DNA from: a virus
IMG/VR virus record: IMGVR_UViG_3300020583_000139
Coordinates: 1 to 64,000 of that record
DNA: 64,000 nucleotides
Direction: 5' to 3' (one strand)
Shown here one piece after another: positions 1 to 7,230 of this stretch; positions within the stretch are counted from its first letter, which is position 1; the number at the start of each line of letters is the position of its first letter. The notes beneath the pieces are model-generated. The model was not told where the DNA came from. It saw only the letters and a program-made list of their open reading frames with translations, and searched no databases. Made by a program: the position numbers and the translations under genes.

Positions 1-1
1 G

Positions 2-97
2 CTAGGCGGTGGGCTCGGCGGTGTACTCGGCGGTGTACTCGGCGGTGCGCTCGGCGGTGGGCTCGGCGGTGTACTCGGCGGTGCGCTCGGCGGTGGG
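2..97 (+). repeat. 12-bp tandem repeat encoding SAV-X units
   Basis: Eight 12-bp units of the form CTCGGCGGTGNN lie head to tail from the window edge. Seven are perfect apart from the last two bases, which are GG, TA or CG. The first unit has CTA instead of CTC, which puts a TAG in the reading frame of the following gene. In that frame the array reads Ser-Ala-Val-X, and X is Gly, Tyr or Arg. The array probably continues upstream of the window. Confidence 0.9.
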
Positions 98-740
98 CTC
101 TAATTGGTCGAACTATCTAGGCGGTCAGTTCTGGGTTTCATGGCAAGGTTTTCTGGCCTTTCTTCGAGAGGTTTGCAATCTCGAATTCGAATCAGACATT
201 TGGGGACGCGAAAAGGCTTACGCCGATGCGCAAACTTCCGCTGGCTGGTGGTGGCCGCACAAAGACTTTGTGATGGTTTGCAATCGTCCGGAATTTATCC
301 GGCGCGACGAACAAGGAAGATTGCACTCTGACCGAAGCATGTCGATTCGCTTCCGTGATGGATGGGGTTTGTGGCACTGGCATGGAGTCGAAGTTAACGA
401 GCAAATTATCCTCAAGCCGTATGAGTTGAAAGCGAAACAGGCGCTAGGTGAACAGAACGCCGAAGTACGCCGCGTAATGATCGAACGCATCGGCATGGAA
501 CGCTTTCTTTCTGAGGCTGGCGCGAGCCAAATCCACCGGCATGATAGAGGCGATTTGTTCTCCATTGATCTTCCTGGCGACCCAGAGAATGTTATGCGGG
601 TCGTGCGCGTTACAGACCCGTCCACATCAAGGGTTTATTTTCTCCGTGTTCCTCCGACAATTGAACGTGCCGATGACGCCGTGGCGTGGACTTTTGGCTT
701 TGACTTGACGAAGCAGTACCGGCCAATCATTGAGACATAA
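9..740 (+). CDS. DUF6745-like protein with N-terminal SAV-X repeats (5' end uncertain)
   Basis: The C-terminal part, from about residue 75 (GWWWPHKDFVMVCNRP) through DGWGLWHWHGVEV, NAEVRRVMIERIGMERFL and YFLRVPPT to AVAWTFG, matches my recollection of the DUF6745 family, which has no assigned biochemical function and is often preceded by short tandem repeats. The first 31 residues are the SAV-X repeat. The GTG at 9 is only the first possible start after an in-frame TAG at 3-5. That TAG lies inside a repeat unit and differs by one base from the TCG of the other units, so the true gene may begin upstream and be interrupted by a nonsense change. The gene is followed after 2 bases by the next start. 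Confidence 0.75.
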   Translation: MGSAVYSAVYSAVRSAVGSAVYSAVRSAVGSNWSNYLGGQFWVSWQGFLAFLREVCNLEFESDIWGREKAYADAQTSAGWWWPHKDFVMVCNRPEFIRRDEQGRLHSDRSMSIRFRDGWGLWHWHGVEVNEQIILKPYELKAKQALGEQNAEVRRVMIERIGMERFLSEAGASQIHRHDRGDLFSIDLPGDPENVMRVVRVTDPSTSRVYFLRVPPTIERADDAVAWTFGFDLTKQYRPIIET

Positions 741-742
741 CT

Positions 743-940
743 GTGAGCTTCATCAAGCCAGTAGAAGAGTGGAGAGACCAGTGCAAGGCAAGAATGGCGC
801 TGGCAGGGAAAGATACACCCCTCTACCAGATGCTCGCTGGACACTTGAAGATGTACGAGGAACTTCTTGAGTCCATGCGCAAGTGCCATGAGCCTGCCCA
901 AAAGAGTTTGATGCCGCGTGAACCGGGCCAAGAGGGATGA
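743..940 (+). CDS. Small phage protein of unknown function
   Basis: A 65-aa protein with a GTG start, placed 2 bases after the DUF6745-like gene and overlapping the methyltransferase start by 4 bases (ATGA). It is charged and mostly helical in character, with no membrane segment and no motif I recognise. The tight packing on both sides supports it as a real gene in a plus-strand operon with its neighbours. Confidence 0.65.
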   Translation: MSFIKPVEEWRDQCKARMALAGKDTPLYQMLAGHLKMYEELLESMRKCHEPAQKSLMPREPGQEG

Positions 941-1980
941 GCATTTTGATTATCCAAGCAGATGCGCGTTCTATTCCACTGGCTGACAAATCAGTCCATT
1001 GCGTTGTGACCTCACCACCCTATTGGGGCTTGCGGGATTATGGCGTGGCCGGACAACTCGGGCTCGAGAAAACACCGGAAGAGTACATCGCGCAGATGGT
1101 CGAGGTATTCCGCGAAGTGAAGCGAGTTCTGCGCGATGACGGGACGATTTGGGTCAACATGGGTGATTCCTACCAGGGCGGCAATCGCGGTGAGTACGGC
1201 AAGACGCGAGGAGGCAACGGAATCCAGCAAACAAATCCGGGCAGTGACACGATTGGAGCGCCGAATAGGTTCCCGATCCCCGGACTCAAAGCGAAAGATT
1301 TAGTTGGTATTCCGTGGATGCTGGCCTTCGCGCTTCGCGCTGATGGATGGTATCTACGCAGCGACATCATCTGGTCGAAGCCGAATCCGATGCCGGAGAG
1401 TGTCAGCGATCGCCCAACCAAGGCCCACGAATATATTTTTCTACTCTCCAAAAACGAAAGGTACTACTACGACGTCGACGCAATTCTTGAGCCGGTCAGT
1501 GAGAACACACACATGCGGCTGAGTCAGAACCTTGCTCGGCAGGTGGGCTCACATCGTGCAAACGGGGGCGGTAAAACAAATGGGCCAATGAAGGCCGTTG
1601 GCCGTAAGGCAAAGCAGGATGAAACGGGGAATCGGCGGTACACCGGATTCAATGAGCGATGGAAAGTAAAGCATAACGCGAGTTTTGACGCATCGGTTTG
1701 TCTACCAGTGACAGAGCGCAACAAGCGGTCAGTATGGACGGTGAATGCTCAAGGATTCGCGGAAGCCCACTTCGCCACGTTCCCCGAAGAATTAATCAAG
1801 CCCTGCATCCTAGCCGGGTGTCCTGCAGGTGGGATAGTTCTCGATCCGTTCATGGGTAGCGGAACAACAGCGCTCGTCGCGCGAAACCTGCAATGTAATG
1901 CGGTCGGACTCGAGTTGAACGCAGCGTACATCGAGATTGCGAAAAGAAGGCTCGCACAAGAAGTGCTTGACTTTAAGTAG
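937..1980 (+). CDS. Site-specific DNA methyltransferase, beta class (N4-cytosine or N6-adenine)
   Basis: A 347-aa amino-methyltransferase. The catalytic motif IV, TSPPYW, is at residues 25-30 and the AdoMet-binding motif I, FMGSGTT, is at 305-311. The order motif IV before motif I defines the beta class (DNA_methylase N4/N6 family). TSPPY with Ser is more usual in N4-cytosine enzymes, but the target base cannot be fixed from this. The central region around residues 165-265 would hold target recognition. No restriction endonuclease lies beside it, so it is likely an orphan phage enzyme that shields phage DNA from host restriction. ATG start overlapping the previous stop. Confidence 0.92.
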   Translation: MSILIIQADARSIPLADKSVHCVVTSPPYWGLRDYGVAGQLGLEKTPEEYIAQMVEVFREVKRVLRDDGTIWVNMGDSYQGGNRGEYGKTRGGNGIQQTNPGSDTIGAPNRFPIPGLKAKDLVGIPWMLAFALRADGWYLRSDIIWSKPNPMPESVSDRPTKAHEYIFLLSKNERYYYDVDAILEPVSENTHMRLSQNLARQVGSHRANGGGKTNGPMKAVGRKAKQDETGNRRYTGFNERWKVKHNASFDASVCLPVTERNKRSVWTVNAQGFAEAHFATFPEELIKPCILAGCPAGGIVLDPFMGSGTTALVARNLQCNAVGLELNAAYIEIAKRRLAQEVLDFK

Positions 1981-2005
1981 ATGTTGAGCGAGGATTCTGC
2001 GCGTT

Positions 2006-2085
2006 CCGGTGCCTGCTAGTTTCATACCCACCTTCACGGGCGGCGCGTGAGACTGGATGGGCACCGGACACAAAGACCGCCCGTG
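2006..2085 (+). other. Possible RNA pseudoknot downstream of the methyltransferase gene
   Basis: Two GC-rich perfect inverted repeats interleave here. CCGGTGCC (2006-2013) pairs with GGCACCGG (2060-2067), and CACGGGCGG (2035-2043) pairs with CCGCCCGTG (2077-2085). Because the arms alternate, the two stems form a pseudoknot topology rather than nested hairpins. No T-run follows, so it is not a standard intrinsic terminator. It fills the gap between the methyltransferase stop and the transposon. The base pairing is seen directly; a function as RNA is inference. Confidence 0.45.
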
Positions 2086-2091
2086 ACTAGT

Positions 2092-2099
2092 AAAATATT
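2092..2099. repeat. Left target-site duplication of the IS1595-type element
   Basis: AAAATATT, identical to the 8 bases at 4210-4217 just outside the other end. Eight-base duplications are usual for the IS1595 family. Confidence 0.85.
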
Positions 2100-2135
2100 G
2101 GCAATAATATAGTTGACGAATCAAGGCGGTAAGGT
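2100..2135 (+). repeat. Left terminal inverted repeat of the transposon
   Basis: Begins GGCAATAATATA and includes TTGACGAATCAA and TAAGGT. It matches the reverse complement of 4173-4209 at about 30 of 37 aligned positions with one gap. The TTGACG inside it could serve as a -35 box for the cargo genes, but I see no well-placed -10. Confidence 0.85.
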
Positions 2136-2173
2136 CAGCATATTAGTTGCCAGTGAAAGGAAAATTCACTGGT

Positions 2174-3031
2174 ATGCTCTTTGTAAGTGCTCCAATCCCG
2201 TACTTCTTAGTGAGGGAGATCGAAGGGAGTCAAATGCTTGAACTTGACCCCTATTATTTTTACTGGCTCGCCAGAACAGTGCATGAGTGCCTAATCGGAA
2301 TGGGGCTAACTCCACCCGCTCCGGTCCCGGTATTCGCCGGGAAATATGCATTGGAAGAGTTCGTTGGCAAGGACAAGCAGGATTTTCTACCAAAATCAAA
2401 AGAAAAGGCTAAAGAAATCATAAGCCAAATCAACGCTTTGATTGAGCCTTTACCTCTAAAACAAGGAAACATCCTCATAACGCCAGAGGAGTATGCATTC
2501 TTCCACGCGACTATTATGGAGTTTGAGGGGCAGATAAAAGAAGAGTACAAGCATTTGTACGTTTTGTGCGTGGAAGACCAACGACTCCTGAGTGCCTATG
2601 TTCTTGTCGAGCAGATTGAAAAGGCTGTTGCTCCAAAGACTTGGAAGTATATGTCCAAAGCCGCTAGGGGGGACCTAGAAGAATCAGGTCATTGTCTAGC
2701 TTTCGAGCGATATACAGCATCCGGTTTTCACATCCTTCGCAGTGTGGAATCGATTATCCGAGAGTATATCGTGGCCTGCGGCGTAACCCTCAAGGACAGT
2801 GATAGAAATTGGGGCAAATATGCCGAAATACTCAGAGGGAATGGAGCGGCCCATGAAGTCACAAATATGATTGATAACCTCAGAACGGATGACCGTAATA
2901 CGCTAATGCACCCGGAGAAATTCCTGAACCAAGACGACGCCATTGGGTTGTTCAACCTTTGTCAGACAGCCCTAGACCGCTTGATAAACGATATGGAAAA
3001 ACGAGGTTACGCGAAAGAGTTCAAACTATGA
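2174..3031 (+). CDS. HEPN-like domain protein, transposon cargo
   Basis: A 285-aa protein from the ATG at 2174, which has AAAGGA about 12 bases upstream; in-frame GTG 2153 and TTG 2147 are alternatives. The C-terminal third is helical and carries R-N-T-L-M-H at residues 241-246, the Rx4H pattern of HEPN ribonuclease-type domains, followed by an amphipathic helix. The first half (about residues 1-140) I do not recognise. HEPN proteins are frequent RNase toxins or abortive-infection effectors. A toxin or defence role here is inferred from this motif, from the translationally coupled small gene and from its place as transposon cargo. It could instead be a DUF4145-like protein with no nuclease activity. 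Confidence 0.6.
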   Translation: MLFVSAPIPYFLVREIEGSQMLELDPYYFYWLARTVHECLIGMGLTPPAPVPVFAGKYALEEFVGKDKQDFLPKSKEKAKEIISQINALIEPLPLKQGNILITPEEYAFFHATIMEFEGQIKEEYKHLYVLCVEDQRLLSAYVLVEQIEKAVAPKTWKYMSKAARGDLEESGHCLAFERYTASGFHILRSVESIIREYIVACGVTLKDSDRNWGKYAEILRGNGAAHEVTNMIDNLRTDDRNTLMHPEKFLNQDDAIGLFNLCQTALDRLINDMEKRGYAKEFKL

Positions 3032-3183
3032 AAAAGACCAATGAGTATGCGGCGTTCAACGATCTAGCGAAGAAACTCGTTTCCGTTCCGCATAGTGAGG
3101 TGAAAGCAAAACTGGACGCGGAAGAACAAGCGAGAAAGCGGAAGAAATCTAAGAAATCTTCCGCTTCCCGCGAGGCAGTCTAG
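3028..3183 (+). CDS. Small basic protein coupled to the HEPN-like gene
   Basis: A 51-aa protein whose ATG overlaps the HEPN-like stop (ATGA). The sequence has a conserved-looking core AAFNDLAKKLVSVPHSEVKA followed by a strongly basic, serine-rich tail. Similar short proteins with a VPHSE(I/V)KAKLDAE core are, from memory, common in bacterial genomes without a known function. Translational coupling suggests that it works with the upstream protein, for example as an antitoxin, but this is inference. Its stop codon overlaps that of the convergent transposase. Confidence 0.65.
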   Translation: MKKTNEYAAFNDLAKKLVSVPHSEVKAKLDAEEQARKRKKSKKSSASREAV

Positions 3184-4148
3184 TTGGACAGGCTAGGCGT
3201 CGCACCGACCTTGCCAGTGACTTCGGCATAGGTCAGACGCTTTCCGAGGATGTGAGAGGCAACGTGCTCGAATCGCAGACCATCGTGAGCCAGTTTCCGG
3301 AAGTTGTACCGGAACACCTGTTCATCAAGATAGCGGAACAAGTGGAAAGGTTCCACGCTGATATAAGTTCCCTTGAGTTGACGCTTGAACAGGCTCCAGA
3401 AATTTTCCAGCCCGTTGGTGTGAACCTGTCCGTCAACGTAGCGTTCCGCATGGTCAATGACCTTGTGCTCGAACCCTTGCTGCTTGAGTCCCTGATAGGA
3501 CATGAGCGCATCGGTGTAGATCGCGCTGCCTGCCTTGACGTGAGCGCGAATATTGGATTGGAGCGCGTGCTTTTTGCGGTTGCCGACTACTGCGGCGCGA
3601 ACCTCACCACCACGCTCAAGGATTCCCATGACGGCGGTTTTGTCTTTGGTGCCAGTCTCGGTAATCCGGCGCTTGTGTTTATCGGCGTGCATGAATCGGG
3701 CCGCACCACCAACGAAAGTTTCGTCTACTTCGACTTCGCCATCGGGACCACCGAGTTTCAGGAACGAGCGGGTCTGCATCGCAAGGCGAATGCGGTGGAG
3801 CATGAACCATGCGGACTTTTGGGTGATGCCGAGAGCGCGAGCCACTTCATAGGAACTGACGCCGTTCTTGCAGTTCGCAATCATCCAGATAGCGACGAGC
3901 CACTTGTCGAGGGGGAGCGCAGAATCCTCAAGGATAGTCCCGACCTTGGCCGAGAACTGCCGTTTGGTGTGGACGCTCTTGCACTGCCACTTGCGTTGAT
4001 TCTTGAGGAACACAACGTCCTCGCGGCCACAAGTAGGGCAGACCACAACGCCGTCCGGCCAACGCAGTTTGACCATGAACTTGAGGCAGTTATCGGCGTC
4101 CGCGAAGTGGATTATGGCTTGTTGGAGTGTCTTTGGCTTGGTGCTCAT
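3180..4148 (-). CDS. IS1595-family transposase
   Basis: A 322-aa DDE-type transposase with the ISXO2-like catalytic domain. The N-terminus has a zinc ribbon starting CPTCGRED and a basic WQCKSVH segment. The catalytic core shows VEVDETFVGG, AIYTDALMSY and HTNGLENFWSLFKRQ, which carry the acidic and Asn/Glu residues of the family. The ATG at 4148 is preferred over a GTG at 4160 because GAGGGA precedes it. It catalyses movement of the 2100-4209 element. Its stop shares bases with the stop of the convergent cargo gene, and its start lies about 60 bases inside the right inverted repeat. It looks intact. Confidence 0.93.
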   Translation of the reverse strand: MSTKPKTLQQAIIHFADADNCLKFMVKLRWPDGVVVCPTCGREDVVFLKNQRKWQCKSVHTKRQFSAKVGTILEDSALPLDKWLVAIWMIANCKNGVSSYEVARALGITQKSAWFMLHRIRLAMQTRSFLKLGGPDGEVEVDETFVGGAARFMHADKHKRRITETGTKDKTAVMGILERGGEVRAAVVGNRKKHALQSNIRAHVKAGSAIYTDALMSYQGLKQQGFEHKVIDHAERYVDGQVHTNGLENFWSLFKRQLKGTYISVEPFHLFRYLDEQVFRYNFRKLAHDGLRFEHVASHILGKRLTYAEVTGKVGATPSLSN

Positions 4149-4172
4149 GGCGTCCCTCACAAGACAAATAGT

Positions 4173-4209
4173 ACCTTAGCCCGTTTGATTTGTCAAGTAT
4201 ATTGTTGCC
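4173..4209 (-). repeat. Right terminal inverted repeat of the transposon
   Basis: Read on the minus strand it begins GGCAACAATATACTTGACAA and ends CTAAGGT, mirroring the left end. It lies upstream of the transposase start, where it may also hold the transposase promoter. Confidence 0.85.
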
Positions 4210-4217
4210 AAAATATT
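4210..4217. repeat. Right target-site duplication of the IS1595-type element
   Basis: AAAATATT, an exact copy of 2092-2099. Confidence 0.85.
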
Positions 4218-4237
4218 TATGTTAAGGTTCTCGCAAC

Positions 4238-4498
4238 GTGCCCTCAGTTCATTTCACTTGCATCCGTTGCGACAAGTCCATCACGGAGGAGTGCAAGACT
4301 CCAAACCATCGGTGCAAGCGCGGACTCTGTCGGCCATGCGTGCGCGAGATTCTAGCTGAGGCTTACGCGACTTCGGAGCACGGGACCATCTCACGGGTAT
4401 ACGAGCAGATCATCCGAAAAGTGGAACGAGCGAAAAGGAGAGCGAATGGCAACAAAAGGAAAAAAGTCCAGCCCCAAAAAGAAGTCATCGCAGCCTGA
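4238..4498 (+). CDS. Small cysteine-rich phage protein
   Basis: An 86-aa protein with a GTG start and an AAGG about 11 bases upstream. Paired cysteines (CIRC, then C at about 19, CKRGLC and CRPC) suggest a small zinc-binding fold in the first 35 residues, followed by a basic helical tail. It lies just right of the transposon, whose insertion separated it from the methyltransferase gene. Its last 53 bases overlap the next gene in another frame. The function is unknown. Confidence 0.6.
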   Translation: MPSVHFTCIRCDKSITEECKTPNHRCKRGLCRPCVREILAEAYATSEHGTISRVYEQIIRKVERAKRRANGNKRKKVQPQKEVIAA

Positions 4499-5126
4499 TG
4501 GTCCACGAGTCGTGCCGCCAAAGAAGACGGGCAAGCGCGGCATCGGACCTGCACCGTTGGATGAGGTCAAGGATTTTGACCAACCAGTGAAGAAGGAATC
4601 CGTCGCTCCCGCGCAAGAAGGTAGCCTGCTTGCCGAGCAACCGCCCAAGCCCACCGTGGTAGGCGACCGAATTCAGATGCACTTTTTGAAGCCGACATTC
4701 TCGAAGACGAAGAAGGGTGTGCGTCTCGTCGCCCTGCATCTCTCTTTCGCGCTGACTGAGGAGCACACTTCGGACAGCCTCTTGCCCAAGGGCATCCGTG
4801 AATCATGGGAAGTCATCTCGAAGCACGGTCGCAAGAAACTCGATTTGGTAGGCATCCCCGGCCAGCGTGCGGTGTTCTACATGACGCACGATATTGACGA
4901 CGCGAAACTCACGCTGCCAGCCGCCGAGGTAACGAACGTCTCGCTTGCCGTGATCCAGAAAAAGGGTGACGGCGAAGCGCAGAAATTCATCCGGCTGTCG
5001 TTCAGGCTGCAAGTTCCTGTCACGCATGAGGTCGAAAAGTTCGCCGTGCTAAATTATGGGGCGGACTGGTGGATTCAACTGGAAGAGACGGACGAGCCCC
5101 TGTTTGGGGAAGAAGACGAAGAGTAA
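4446..5126 (+). CDS. Conserved-looking phage protein of unknown function
   Basis: A 226-aa protein. Residues 1-75 are Lys/Pro/Ser-rich and probably disordered. From about residue 76 a beta-rich domain follows, with MHFLKPTFSKTKKGVRLV and an acidic end (FGEEDEE). I do not recognise the family. The shape, a charged flexible N-tail plus a compact domain, is seen in some phage single-strand-DNA or recombination accessory proteins, but nothing here proves that role. The gene directly abuts the next one. Confidence 0.6.
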   Translation: MATKGKKSSPKKKSSQPDGPRVVPPKKTGKRGIGPAPLDEVKDFDQPVKKESVAPAQEGSLLAEQPPKPTVVGDRIQMHFLKPTFSKTKKGVRLVALHLSFALTEEHTSDSLLPKGIRESWEVISKHGRKKLDLVGIPGQRAVFYMTHDIDDAKLTLPAAEVTNVSLAVIQKKGDGEAQKFIRLSFRLQVPVTHEVEKFAVLNYGADWWIQLEETDEPLFGEEDEE

Positions 5127-5336
5127 TTGCCTTTGCTGCGCAGAAACGATTTGTGCGAGGACGCGGTCCACGTGATGAAGTACCAGATCATGCGAGCCAA
5201 CGGAATCGAGACATGGAGCGACTTCGAGCGAGACGTGATTCAGGGACTCACGAATCGCATCTGCGCAGGACACAAAGGATTGGATTGGCACAAGGTTCGA
5301 GAAATGGTTCTAGGACTTTTCCACTCGGAGAATTAA
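5127..5336 (+). CDS. Small phage protein of unknown function
   Basis: A 69-aa protein. The TTG at 5127 follows the previous stop directly; an ATG at 5175 (MKYQIM) is an alternative start that would give 53 aa. It is rich in charged and aromatic residues, has no membrane segment, and abuts the HNH-like gene that follows without a gap. Confidence 0.5.
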   Translation: MPLLRRNDLCEDAVHVMKYQIMRANGIETWSDFERDVIQGLTNRICAGHKGLDWHKVREMVLGLFHSEN

Positions 5337-5687
5337 GTGCCGTGGGACCGAAAAAAGTACCCGAAGAATTGGGAGCGAGTAGTCGCAAGAGTCGCTGCTC
5401 GCTCCGGGGGACGTTGCGAATGTTCAGGCCAGTGCGGACTTCACAGATTCACCGGAGGGCCAAGAAGATGCGTCGAGCGCAACGGAGAGCCAGCCAAGTT
5501 TGCCCGAGGCCGGATAATCCTCACGACAGCGCATCTCTGCAAGTGCGTACCGAAGTGCGGCAACATGCGGCACCTGAAACACATGTGTCAACGTTGTCAT
5601 TTGCGCGTGGACCGTTTCCATCATCTAGCGAATAGGCGTAAACGTTTCGAGCAGGAGACCGGACAGAAAAGGATTTTTGAGCGATGA
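5337..5687 (+). CDS. HNH-nuclease-like protein
   Basis: A 116-aa protein with a GTG start. The N-terminal half resembles the start of small phage HNH proteins (ARSGGRCECSGQCG). The C-terminal half has IILTTAHLCKC, then MRHLKHMCQRCHLRVD and FHHLANRR, which matches the ILTxAHL...LRAMCQRCHLRYD pattern of a widespread phage HNH-related family. The Cys pairs would bind a structural zinc and the His residues the catalytic metal. It may act in DNA cutting near packaging or be a degenerate mobile nuclease. It overlaps the next gene by 4 bases. Confidence 0.7.
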   Translation: MPWDRKKYPKNWERVVARVAARSGGRCECSGQCGLHRFTGGPRRCVERNGEPAKFARGRIILTTAHLCKCVPKCGNMRHLKHMCQRCHLRVDRFHHLANRRKRFEQETGQKRIFER

Positions 5688-6028
5688 AGAAGAAACCCGA
5701 TATCTCCGTATCAGTCGGCGGTTACGATTGTACTGGCGATGGCAAGTGGACTGTCGAAGATTTCTACGCGGTCGCCGCAGCGTTTACCGATGCAGCTCGA
5801 GCATTGGAGAAGAAAGCGCACGGCCAGATCGACGAAGATGGTCTCGTCAACATCGGCTTAGACTTCGGTGGTCCCTTCAACGAAAAGACCGGACTCCCCA
5901 AACTTCCGCGCAATCCCGGAGACGCAAAGCCTGGCGCTTCGGACATCAAGTGCGAATTCTGCTCAAAGCTGGCCAGTTTCATTATCAATAAGCATGCGGT
6001 CTGCATGGAGCATCGAGGGAAGGCATGA
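5684..6028 (+). CDS. Phage protein with C-terminal zinc-ribbon-like motif
   Basis: A 114-aa protein starting in the ATGA overlap with the HNH-like gene. The N-terminus reads like a compact soluble domain (SVSVGGYDCTGDGKW). The C-terminus carries CEFCSKLASF and HAVCMEHRG, a possible CxxC/CxxH metal site. It overlaps the next gene by 4 bases. I do not recognise the family. Confidence 0.6.
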   Translation: MKKKPDISVSVGGYDCTGDGKWTVEDFYAVAAAFTDAARALEKKAHGQIDEDGLVNIGLDFGGPFNEKTGLPKLPRNPGDAKPGASDIKCEFCSKLASFIINKHAVCMEHRGKA

Positions 6029-6324
6029 CACAAGCGAGCCTATTCGACAATCCCGAAGTAGGCCGCGCACGCCGCGCTGACCCAGACACTGCCAAAGCAG
6101 CGGCAAGGACTGTCTCTGTCTCGGACCTTGAATCCAAAGTACTGGAAACGCTTCGGCGCTTCGGAGGCATGACGACTCACGAACTAGCTGAATATCTTGA
6201 TCTTTCATTGGTGAGTATCTCGCCACGCATGGCGCCTCTGCGGTCCAAAAGGTTTGTGGTGGATTCTGGCGAACGGCGCAAGGGGCCATCAGGCGTTAGG
6301 TCCATTGTCTGGACAATCTGCTAA
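6025..6324 (+). CDS. Winged-helix DNA-binding protein
   Basis: A 99-aa protein. Residues about 36-98 (LETLRRFGGMTTHELAEYLDLSLVSISPRMAPLRSKRFVVDSGE...) have the helix-turn-helix plus wing pattern of MarR/GntR-like phage regulators. The short disordered N-terminus MTQASLFDNPEVG is common in phage small HTH proteins. It is the last gene of the run that starts at 4238, each overlapping the next, and may regulate the operon or act in replication-related recruitment. Confidence 0.65.
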   Translation: MTQASLFDNPEVGRARRADPDTAKAAARTVSVSDLESKVLETLRRFGGMTTHELAEYLDLSLVSISPRMAPLRSKRFVVDSGERRKGPSGVRSIVWTIC

Positions 6325-6408
6325 GAAAGGGAGAGCGGGTGAGCCTGAAAAGGTTGTAGGATGTAGACCATCGGGCAGTGAAATCGAAAACAAAGAGAGG
6401 AACACAGA

Positions 6409-7230
6409 ATGAGACCACAAGAATGGGGACTTTCAAGAAAAGAAAAGTTTTTTTTCTGCATCGCAGGCATCCTTCTGGGAGGCTTGGCTAATGGGTTTGC
6501 ATCGTTCGTTCTTGCTGTACTGGCGGGATGCCTTGTCACATTTTCGATCATGGCACCGGACAGCGAGACGCCGATGTTTCGCGTGAACTGGAGAAAGTTC
6601 ATAACTCGATTCGCGTTCATGTACGGCATCACCTTGGCAGTCATGTTTCTGGGCGGTTGCAGCGCCGCATTTCTTGGAGTCATCAGCGGGTTGCTGCCGG
6701 CGCTCGCTGCCGCTGTCGAAGCTGCGGTTAGCTTCGTAGCATCGCTAGAAGGGAAAACGGTCAGTCCAACCTTGAGTGCTGCGGTTCAGAAATGGGCCGC
6801 AAACGTCGCCGGCCTAATCACAAACTTGCAGAACATCATCTCAGCCGCTCAAGGTGCCGCTACCACGAGCGTCATTGCCGCAATTCAGGCCGCGATGCAG
6901 GCGATCAGTTCGGCCATGTCGAGCATCTTGTCCGAGTTCAACGTTACCGACAGCGCGACAGTCAGCAAGTTCACTTCGCTTGTTGGCCTCGGCATCGCAC
7001 TCGTCGAGACCATCCTTGGACTGATTCCGGTCGCGCAAGCGAAGCTGGCGGCTATCGAAAAGGCTGGCGCTTCGAAAGAACAACTCGCAGCCGAGGACAA
7101 GGAAGTCAGCACTCACCTCAAGAACGCTCACAAGGCGATGCAAGAGGCTTTCGTCGTTATCAGAACTTCGCCTACAGCAAATCCCGATGTAAACGCCGCT
7201 TTGCTGGAATTGCCTGTAGCATTGCCGTAG
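6409..7230 (+). CDS. Membrane protein of unknown function
   Basis: A 273-aa protein with AGAGGAA before the ATG. Two or three hydrophobic segments lie in the first 110 residues, including LAVMFLGGCSAAFLGVISG, which resembles a lipobox (LGGC) but is internal. The rest is Ala/Ser-rich and helical, ending with a predicted coiled coil (AIEKAGASKEQLAAEDKEV). It lies upstream of the lysis genes, so a lysis or envelope role is possible. No family is recognised. Confidence 0.55.
   Translation: MRPQEWGLSRKEKFFFCIAGILLGGLANGFASFVLAVLAGCLVTFSIMAPDSETPMFRVNWRKFITRFAFMYGITLAVMFLGGCSAAFLGVISGLLPALAAAVEAAVSFVASLEGKTVSPTLSAAVQKWAANVAGLITNLQNIISAAQGAATTSVIAAIQAAMQAISSAMSSILSEFNVTDSATVSKFTSLVGLGIALVETILGLIPVAQAKLAAIEKAGASKEQLAAEDKEVSTHLKNAHKAMQEAFVVIRTSPTANPDVNAALLELPVALP

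Larger units (their letters stand above)
2100..4209 (-). mobile_element. IS1595-family transposon with HEPN-like cargo
   Basis: The 2110-bp element is bounded by imperfect terminal inverted repeats that start with GG, and by an 8-bp target duplication AAAATATT. It contains an IS1595-type transposase on the minus strand and two passenger genes on the plus strand: a HEPN-like protein and a 51-aa partner. IS1595 elements are known to carry passenger genes. It inserted in the intergenic stretch after the methyltransferase, about 20 bases before the next phage gene, so no phage gene is visibly broken. Both ends and both duplications are intact, and the transposase is full length, so the element looks recent and potentially active. 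Confidence 0.85.

Noticed and set aside
3252-4355. 367-aa open frame on the plus strand opposite the transposase
   Set aside because: It is the antisense of a clear IS1595 transposase and crosses the right end of the transposon; no ribosome binding site or family signature.
5069-5635. 188-aa Arg-rich frame spanning three small genes
   Set aside because: It crosses three better-supported genes in another frame and lacks a ribosome binding site.
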